From Pseudomonas mucoides (GTDB taxonomy: Bacteria > Pseudomonadota > Gammaproteobacteria > Pseudomonadales > Pseudomonadaceae), in the NCBI RefSeq assembly GCF_015461845.1, contig NZ_JACOPW010000004.1, positions 186,001 through 250,000 of the forward strand: 64,000 bases of DNA. The letters run 5' to 3'. Positions 54,747 through 62,300 of this stretch are shown here, piece by piece. Each line of letters opens with the position of its first letter. Position 1 is the first letter of the stretch. Made by a program: the position numbers and the translations under genes. The notes beneath the pieces were generated by a model, which was given only the letters and a program-made list of their open reading frames with translations, searched no databases and was not told the origin of the DNA.

Positions 54747-55357
54747 AGGGACATCCTCGTCTTGTTATTGGATATAGCCACCGAGTGTCGAAGCGCTGAC
54801 CGATAAGCCATTGCTTGCCTGAAACCGGCCGTACTTCGTGAGCAGGACCGTCCTGTAGGACAAAACCTCCAGGATCAGCGGGACGTGCAGTATAAAAAGC
54901 ATTGCCCAGGTGTTTTCACTCAATAAACCACAAAATGCAGCCACAACTCTCGGCAAAAGACGGTTTTGCGGAGAGGGTTTAACTGGCTAAAAGTGATTTC
55001 ACCCGTGACAGAAAACGGCGCCGAGTATTGCACAGCATTGGTGCATCGTCATGCCCAGACCTTCGCCGCATTTACCTTGGGAGGTGTCTAGCTCAGCCAT
55101 TCCAGACACCAACCCCCTGTGGCGAGGGAGCGTGCTCCCGCTCGACTGCGTAGCAGTCGCAATTCTGTGTTCAAAGGATTATCTGAAAGAACGTCATTGC
55201 GCTTATTAGTCTGCTTCGCAGACCAGCGGGAGCAAGCTCCCTCGCCACAGAGACTGTTCCTTCAGATGATTCAGACATTTCACTCAGAACTTGAAGCCAC
55301 GCAGAAACGAAAGCATGGCGAAGGTGAACTGGACTATCAGCTCAAGGACGCAAAGGA
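54747..55357. other. 611-base gap between the permease and RAYT genes
   Basis: The first 370 bases should hold the permease promoter; nothing else was recognised in them. A full REPIN follows at 55119-55248. The last 110 bases precede the RAYT start, with AAGGA at 55344-55348, nine bases before the ATG. Confidence 0.6.
55119..55248. repeat. REPIN upstream of the RAYT gene
   Basis: GTGGCGAGGGAGCGTGCTCC starts at 55119 and the reverse complement, ending CTCGCCAC, closes at 55248. Each end has its own inner hairpin, CGACTGC/GCAGTCG and GGTCTGC/GCAGACC. The family is the same as at 55843-55972. Confidence 0.9.
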
Positions 55358-55816
55358 ATGCATCCACGCCCAAATTCGCACCTGCTGCGCCATGGACGCT
55401 GTTCGGAACCTGGCAGGGCCTATCTCATCACTGCAGTTACTCATCAGCGCCGTCGAATCTTCACTGATTGGCAAAAGGGCCGTTTGCTGGTCGCCGAGCT
55501 CAGGCGAGCCCACGAAGAGAAGTGGGTCAATTCGATAGCCTGGGTCGTCATGCCGGATCATTTCCATTGGCTGGTGCAACTCGAACAGCGCACCATGGCG
55601 CAACTCATGCAGGCCATCAAATCACGCAGCACGCTCACCATTAACCAGGCATCAAACAGTCGAGGAGCCTTCTGGCAAACCGGCTATCACGATCGTGCAA
55701 TCCGCGATGGCGAAGAACTCCTGCCGTTCGCCCGATACATAGTTGCCAACCCGTTGCGTGCCGGGCTGGTGGAAAAAATCGGTGATTACCCCCTCTGGGA
55801 TGCCTGTTGGTTGTAA
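55358..55816 (+). CDS. REP-associated tyrosine transposase (RAYT)
   Basis: 152 residues. The HUH motif MPDHFHWL has His68 and His70, and the catalytic tyrosine is Tyr110 in WQTGYHDRAIR. The start (PRPNSHLLRHGRCSEPGRAYLIT) and the end (FARYIVANPLRAGLVEKIGDYPLWDACW) are those of the TnpA_REP (Y1) family. These single-copy domesticated enzymes cut single-stranded DNA at REP sequences and are tied to spread of REPINs. The gene is flanked on both sides by REPINs of one family, its probable substrates. It appears intact. Confidence 0.93.
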   Translation: MHPRPNSHLLRHGRCSEPGRAYLITAVTHQRRRIFTDWQKGRLLVAELRRAHEEKWVNSIAWVVMPDHFHWLVQLEQRTMAQLMQAIKSRSTLTINQASNSRGAFWQTGYHDRAIRDGEELLPFARYIVANPLRAGLVEKIGDYPLWDACWL

Positions 55817-55842
55817 CACTACCCAAAGGCCACTACGGCCCT

Positions 55843-55972
55843 GTGGCGAGGGAGCTTGCTCCCGCTCGGCTGCGCAGCAGTCGCAAAACCTACGACCCCA
55901 TTTACCTGAAAAACCACGATTGCCAGGTTTGGGGCCGCTTCGCAGCCCAGCGGGAGCAAGCTCCCTCGCCAC
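55843..55972. repeat. REPIN downstream of the RAYT gene
   Basis: GTGGCGAGGGAGCTTGCTCC starts at 55843, its reverse complement ends at 55972, and the total length is 130 bases, equal to that of the upstream element. Inner hairpins are present at both ends. Confidence 0.9.
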
Positions 55973-56068
55973 AAAAAACAAAACAGATTGGAAAATTGTG
56001 CACTCACAATTTTTTCACCATCGCCAACCACCGTCTAAGCTTCAGACAAGTCAGATCAATCTGCGTGA

Positions 56069-59000
56069 ATGGATCAATCGGCTATGGGCGCTTTGTGGCA
56101 AACCGATACGAGTAAAACTGTGGTCCCGACTGAACGTGTGGATGAAGCGCCGTCACCTGAAAAACCTCGCCCCAGTCGTGTCAAACACGGCTGGAAGGCG
56201 TTTTGGTTGTTGCTGCTGATCATCGCGATTGTCGTGGGACTGGCGGCAGCCAAGGAAATGCGCACCTCCAAATTCCAAGCCCGGGAAGTCAGCAAGTTTG
56301 CGGCGTCCCTGAGCTATTCCCTGGAACCAGGCCCCAGCGATGCCATCCGCTACCCTGGCGCCGGGCCTTTTGATTTGCGTCTGGGCTACAGCTCACTGGA
56401 TGAGTTCCTGCCCCGGCTGCTCAAGCGCAATTACGTGATTGCCGCCCAAACCCGTTTTTCCCAAAAGTTGATGGACTACAGCGGCAAGGGCCTTTTCGTG
56501 CCCTACGCCGAGAAAATCCAGGCCGGCCTGTCGATCACCGACTGTCGCGCGATGCCGCTGTACCAGTTCAAATACCCACAACAGCTTTATTCAAGCTTTG
56601 ATGCGATCCCGCCGGTGGTGGTCAACAGCCTGCTGTTCATCGAGAACCGCTTTCTGCTTGACCCCAAGCAACCCTTGGCCAACCCCGCCGTGGACTGGCC
56701 GCGCTTCGGCATGGCCGCGTGGTCGCAGGTGGCCAAGTTGATTCACCTGCCGGGTCAATCGGCGGGCGGCAGTACCCTGGCGACACAGCTTGAAAAGTAT
56801 CGGCATTCGCCCGATGGCCTGACGGTGTCGGGTGCGGAAAAGATCCGGCAGATGATCTCCGCCACCGTGCGGGCCTATCAGGCAGGTCCGGACACCCTCG
56901 AGGCCCGGAAAAATGTGGTCCGCGACTACCTCAACAGCGTGCCGCTGTCCGCCGTGCCCGGCCACGGTGAAGTGCATGGCATGGCCGAAGGGTTGCGCGT
57001 CTGGTACGGCGCCGACTTCGACAAGGCCAACGAAACGCTGGCCAGCCCTGCCACCGATCCAAAGACGATGGCCGCCAAAGGTCTGGCCTTGCGTGAAATA
57101 CTGTCATTGATGATTGCCCAGCGTCGCCCTTCCCACTACCTGACCAAGGGTCGTGATGAACTGGCTGACCTCACCGACAGCCACATTCGCCTGCTCGCCC
57201 AGAACAACGTGATCGATGCGCCTTTCGCGGCAGCGGCACTGGCCAGCAAGGTGACTTACCGCGACTGGCAAACCCAGCCGACCATTCAGCCGATCGAAAC
57301 CAACAAAGGCATCAGCGTGGCGCGCAGCCGTCTGGGCGGGTTGCTCAATCGTCCACTGTACGACCTCGACCGCCTCGACCTGTCCGCCACCAGCACCCTG
57401 CAAGGTGAATTGCAAAGCCAGGCTACCGAGTACCTCAAGCGCCTGGCCGACCCGGTGTTCGCCACGCAGATCGGCTTGATGGGCGAACGCCTGCTCACCC
57501 CCACCAGCACCACTCAGGTGCGCTACAGCTTCACCCTGTTTGAACTGACGCCGGACGGCGCGCGCGTGCGGGTGCAAACCGACAGCACCGACCAGCCGTT
57601 TGACATCAACGAAGGCAGCAAGCTGGAACTGGGCTCCACCGCGAAAATGCGCGTGCTCACCACCTACCTGCAAATCATGGCGGAACTGCACGATAAATAC
57701 GCCGGGATGAGCATCCCGGAACTGAAGAAAGTCGATGTCCCCGATCAGGACCGCCTGAGCCGCTGGGCGGTTGACTACCTGATCGAAAACAAGGATCGCA
57801 ACCTGCCCGCGATGCTCGGTGCCGCGCTGGATCGCAAATACTCGGCCAGCCCCGGCGAAGCGTTTTTCACCGGTGGCGGGTTGCACGTGTTCCATAACTT
57901 CCGCAAGGAAGACAACGGCCGCATACCGACCCTGCGCGATGCCCTGCGTGAGTCCATCAACCTGCCGTTCATTCGGCTGATGCGCGACCTGGTGCGCTAC
58001 ACCACCTATTCCGGCCCCAACAACAGCGCCGAACTGCTCAAGGACGACCGCGATCCCCGGCGTCAGGAATACCTGGCCGATTTCGCCGACAAAGAAGGCA
58101 CTTCGTTTCTGCTGAAGTTCTGGAAAAAGTACAAAAACAAGGACACCCAGGCACGGCTCGACACCTTCCTCGACGGCATGCGCCCGACGCCGATCCGCCT
58201 GGCAGCAGTGCACCGGTATCTGCTGCCACAAGCCAGCCAGGAAAGCTTTAACACCTTTGTGCGCTCGCACCTCAAAGGCGCCAAGCTCACTGAAAAACTC
58301 ACTGACGAACGCCTGCAACGGCTGTACGAAAGCTACAGCCCGGGCACCTACGACCTGCCGGACCAGGGTTTCATCGCCAAGGTTCACCCGCTGGACCTGT
58401 GGCTGATGGGTTACCTGCTGAACAACCCTGACGCCAAGTGGAGCCAGATTGTCAAAGCCAGCCAGTTCGAACGTCAGGAAGTCTATAGCTGGCTGTTCAA
58501 AAGCAAGCACAAGGGCGCCCGCGACAGCCGTATTCGCACCATGCTCGAGATCGAAGCATTCCTCGACATCCATCAACGCTGGCAGAAAGTCGGCTATCCG
58601 TTCGATCACCTGGTGCCGTCGCTGGCCACCGCCATTGGCAGCTCCGGCGACCGTCCGGCAGCGCTGGGCGAGTTGATCGGCACCATTCTCAACGATGGCG
58701 TGCGCATGCCGACATTGCGTATCGACACGCTGCATTTCGCGGCGAATACGCCATACGAAACCAAACTGATCAATGACCCGGTCGCCGGCAAACGGGTGAT
58801 GCCGTCCGAAGTGGCCACGGCCATGCGCGAGGCCTTGTCGCAAGTGGTGGACGCCGGTACCGCCAAACGTGTTTCCGGCAGTTTCATCACCCCCGATGGC
58901 AAACCCCTGGCGATGGGCGGCAAGACCGGGACCGGGGATAACCGCATCGAAGCCATTGGTTCCGGCGGGCGGATCCTGAGTTCGAAGTCAATCAACCGCA

Positions 59001-59200
59001 CGGCCACCTTCGTGTTCTATATCGGTGATAGCCACTTCGGTACGTTGACCGCCTTCGTGCCCGGGCGCACCGCCGAGGCCTTCAAGTTCACCTCCGCGCT
59101 GCCCGTGCAGGTGCTCAAGGGCATGGCACCGATTCTCACGCCTTATCTGCAACCGGGTACGCATACGCAATGCCTGCCAGTGGAGGTCGCACGGCGCTGA
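56069..59200 (+). CDS. large class A penicillin-binding protein (transglycosylase/transpeptidase)
   Basis: 1043 residues. One membrane anchor is at about 45-63 (FWLLLLIIAIVVGLAAA). The glycosyltransferase-51 part has Glu192 in FIENRFLLDP and GGSTLATQLEKYRHSP. The transpeptidase part has Ser523 and Lys526 (GSTAKM), Ser629-Ile-Asn631, and Lys952-Thr-Gly954 (GGKTGTG). The interval of about 320 residues between SxN and KTG is much longer than usual, so a large insertion is likely. It should polymerise or crosslink peptidoglycan in the periplasm. It is 152 bases from the predicted effector gene on the same strand. Confidence 0.85.
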   Translation: MDQSAMGALWQTDTSKTVVPTERVDEAPSPEKPRPSRVKHGWKAFWLLLLIIAIVVGLAAAKEMRTSKFQAREVSKFAASLSYSLEPGPSDAIRYPGAGPFDLRLGYSSLDEFLPRLLKRNYVIAAQTRFSQKLMDYSGKGLFVPYAEKIQAGLSITDCRAMPLYQFKYPQQLYSSFDAIPPVVVNSLLFIENRFLLDPKQPLANPAVDWPRFGMAAWSQVAKLIHLPGQSAGGSTLATQLEKYRHSPDGLTVSGAEKIRQMISATVRAYQAGPDTLEARKNVVRDYLNSVPLSAVPGHGEVHGMAEGLRVWYGADFDKANETLASPATDPKTMAAKGLALREILSLMIAQRRPSHYLTKGRDELADLTDSHIRLLAQNNVIDAPFAAAALASKVTYRDWQTQPTIQPIETNKGISVARSRLGGLLNRPLYDLDRLDLSATSTLQGELQSQATEYLKRLADPVFATQIGLMGERLLTPTSTTQVRYSFTLFELTPDGARVRVQTDSTDQPFDINEGSKLELGSTAKMRVLTTYLQIMAELHDKYAGMSIPELKKVDVPDQDRLSRWAVDYLIENKDRNLPAMLGAALDRKYSASPGEAFFTGGGLHVFHNFRKEDNGRIPTLRDALRESINLPFIRLMRDLVRYTTYSGPNNSAELLKDDRDPRRQEYLADFADKEGTSFLLKFWKKYKNKDTQARLDTFLDGMRPTPIRLAAVHRYLLPQASQESFNTFVRSHLKGAKLTEKLTDERLQRLYESYSPGTYDLPDQGFIAKVHPLDLWLMGYLLNNPDAKWSQIVKASQFERQEVYSWLFKSKHKGARDSRIRTMLEIEAFLDIHQRWQKVGYPFDHLVPSLATAIGSSGDRPAALGELIGTILNDGVRMPTLRIDTLHFAANTPYETKLINDPVAGKRVMPSEVATAMREALSQVVDAGTAKRVSGSFITPDGKPLAMGGKTGTGDNRIEAIGSGGRILSSKSINRTATFVFYIGDSHFGTLTAFVPGRTAEAFKFTSALPVQVLKGMAPILTPYLQPGTHTQCLPVEVARR

Positions 59201-59227
59201 AAAAAAGGTGGTAATTACCTATTTTCG

Positions 59228-59250
59228 GCATTGGTAATTCCAATGCTTTT
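59228..59250 (+). terminator. weak terminator-like hairpin after the PBP gene
   Basis: GCATTGG (59228-59234) and CCAATGC (59240-59246) form a stem with loop TAATT, followed by TTTT. The stem is short and only partly GC-rich, so read-through into the next gene is possible. Confidence 0.5.
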
Positions 59251-59351
59251 GGGCGGCTGACACTGATTAAGCAGCGGTAATTCAGGCTTTTACTTTGAGC
59301 CTCGGGCGTTAGGCTGGTCACTCCACTTAACGCTCAAGGTTTATTAAAAGC

Positions 59352-62300
59352 ATGACTGACTTACACGGACGTATATCAGCGCGACCGACACCGGGGGCCA
59401 ATGACAAAAAAGGTCGCCACTACGATTTCATCAAAAGCCGTATCCATCCCACGTTCAAGGACGCGTCAGTGCGACGGATCCGGGAACTGAGCCTCACGCA
59501 AACGGCTTCAGGGTATTGGGCACAGAACATCAGGGGGTTCGATCACACCCCGCTACAACACGCCAACCTCGACCTCTGGTCCGCTCAAAACACCGTCGAC
59601 CGGGTCATGGACAAGGTCCGAGGCGTTTACGAGTTCGCCGAACCGTTGCTGACCAGAGCGTTGCTGGAACAGTTCGGTGTCGACGTCGATGTAAAGACCA
59701 CTTACCTGCACCTTTATCTACCCAAACAGCTTCCCTGGTATGCCAGCCACCTCAACGGCGTGGTGACCCGCACCGTTTCACTACTCGACGCGGCCCTGCA
59801 TAACTTCGCGAGCCACGAAACCTGCGAGGCGGACTCGAACTTCATCAGCCAGCCCGATGCCCGCGGGCATTTCGACACCCTGGCGATCAAACGAAAAATG
59901 TCCATCGCCCAGTTCCAGACCCTGTGTCGCACGCTGGACATTGGCGCGCGCTACACGAAATACCTCGAAGAACAGTTGCGGCCCAGGGATGGCCTCGCCC
60001 AGGTGGTTTTAAAACACAAGATCATCGAGAACGAGAAAGCCGCGTTTAAAGCCGCCGCCAGACTGGCCGTCCTGAAGGGCGACATCGACGCCGATGCCGG
60101 TGACCTGATCCTGATGATGCTCGATGGCCAGCGCAACCTCACCCGCAAAGGCCGAATCATGCAGTTCGCCAAACTGTCCATGCTCGACAGCCAGCTGACC
60201 GGCATCGTCTTGATTACGCCGGATCTGAACCGGGTCCATGAGGTGGTGCCGATCTTCGCGTATGTCCCACAAGACCCCGAGCACCCGCTGAAAGAGTACC
60301 CCTCGACCCTCGCGCTGATGAAAGAACTGACGCGTCAGCTGCGCGACAACGATGTCATCTCCTCCACCGGCATGACCTACCAGCAATTCTTCAGCCGGTT
60401 CGTCGATCAATCCGATCGGGGGCATTTTTTCGGCGGGCTGCCACAACGCCTGTTTCAAGTGAAATGGCATCGCAAAGAGCCGCTGGACCCGAGGCCGAGC
60501 TGGCGCGAAGAGGCTATCACCGCCCCTCGTCTGCAGTTCAACACCGCACCGATCAGCGGCGAACTCTGGCAGTACCTGTTCGAGCAAAAGCTCAACAAGG
60601 TCCTCAATGACGCCCGTCACATCGCCGTATCAACCGCCGATGCCGATACTCATGCACGATGGGCCTGGTGGGAGAACTTCAAGAAAATCGTCTCGGACAT
60701 CTTCAACATCGCCCTGATGGTCGTCACGCCGTTCGTGCCCGGACTGGGTCAGCTGATGATGGGCTACATGGCTTATCAGATGGCCAGCGACGCCATTGAA
60801 GGCCTCGTCGACATGACCCTGGGACTGTGGACTGAAGCCACCGAACACATTGTCGGCCTGGTCACCGATGTTCTTCAGCTGGAAGCGTTCGCCGCCGGTG
60901 CGCAGATCGGTGCGCTGGCACGCCTGAAACTGTCACCGCTGATCGAAGGCATGAAACCAGTCACGCTGCCCAACGGCGAACCCCGGTTGTGGCACCCCGA
61001 CCTGAAACCTTATGAATGGCCCGATGTGCAGTTATCGCCGGACTCCAGACCTGACGCGCTGGGGCTGCACGCTCACGAGGGCGAGGCTGTTCTGCCGCTG
61101 GATGACAAGCACTACGCCGTGCAAAAGGATCCGCAAACCGGCAACTACCGGGTCAAACACCCGCATCGCGACAATGCTTACCTGCCCGAGTTGAAACACA
61201 ACGGCCTCGGCGCCTGGACCCATGAAGCCGAGAACCCGCGAGCCTGGGATCGTCCGACGTTGATGCGCCGTCTCGGCCACACCGTGGAGGGCTTCAGCGA
61301 CACGGAACTCGAAGCCGTTCGCATCGCCAGTGGTACCGACGACGGTGCGCTGCGCCGGATGTACGTCGACAACACGGCCCCGCCACCGTTACTCGACGAC
61401 AGCCTCACCCGCTTGAACATCCAGCGCCAGACCCGCCAGGCCATCAGGAGGATTCGCTCAGGCCAGCCTCTGGATCCTTCTTCCTACTGGTTTGAACCGC
61501 TGGCGACTTACCTGGACGGCTGGCCCGCGGATAAAGCCCTGAAGGTCTACGAAAACGCCGACATGAGCGGCCGGTTCCGCCAGTACGGCAACGCCGATGC
61601 GACGGCCGAACAGACCCTGTCCACCAGTTTGTCGAACCTCATGAGCGAGCAATTTGCACCAGACCTTGTCGGGTTTCTCAACGAAGAAGAGCTGCACGCC
61701 GTGCTCGGTCGGTCCACCGCCCAACGTGAACGGGTGCAAGCCTTGCGCAATCGTCTGGCGGACGAAGCCGATCGACTGACCCCAGACATCATCAATCAGC
61801 TTTACCAAGGGGCCCAGGCGTTCGACGATCCGCCGCTGCGACTCATGCGCCACGCCTTTCCCGAGTTGCCGTCCCGTGCCGCAACGACGCTGCTGAACAC
61901 CACCGACGCTGCCGACCTCAAGCGCATGATTCAAACGCAACGACTGCCCTTGAGCCTCAAGAGCCGCACCCGTGAGGCGGCCTTCGAAGCCCGGACCAAC
62001 CACGCCTATGAAGGTTTCCATGACGGCGCGCAGTGGGTGGCGCAAACCGAAAGCCTGGTGCTGAACGCCTTGAGGATTCATACCGACACGTTCGCGCAAT
62101 TGCGCATCGAGGTTCGCGAAGGCAACGATGCCGGCCCCTTGCGCAGCCGTGTGGGTGCCGAGGGCGCGTCGATGGTCCGGGTGTTGGTCAAGGACGATGG
62201 CAACCGGTTCGAAGTCTGGGACGGTGACAACCGAAAACTGCACGACGCCACTGATTTTTACGAAGCCGTTCTCAACGCCTTGCCGGAAAACAAACAGGCG

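Noticed and set aside
53304..54806. Plus-strand open frame of 500 codons opposite the amino acid permease
   Set aside because: Rich in His, Gln and Arg, as expected of antisense to a membrane protein gene; the minus-strand permease is clear.
57104..58843. Minus-strand open frame of 579 codons opposite the PBP gene
   Set aside because: Antisense shadow; the plus strand has all PBP motifs.
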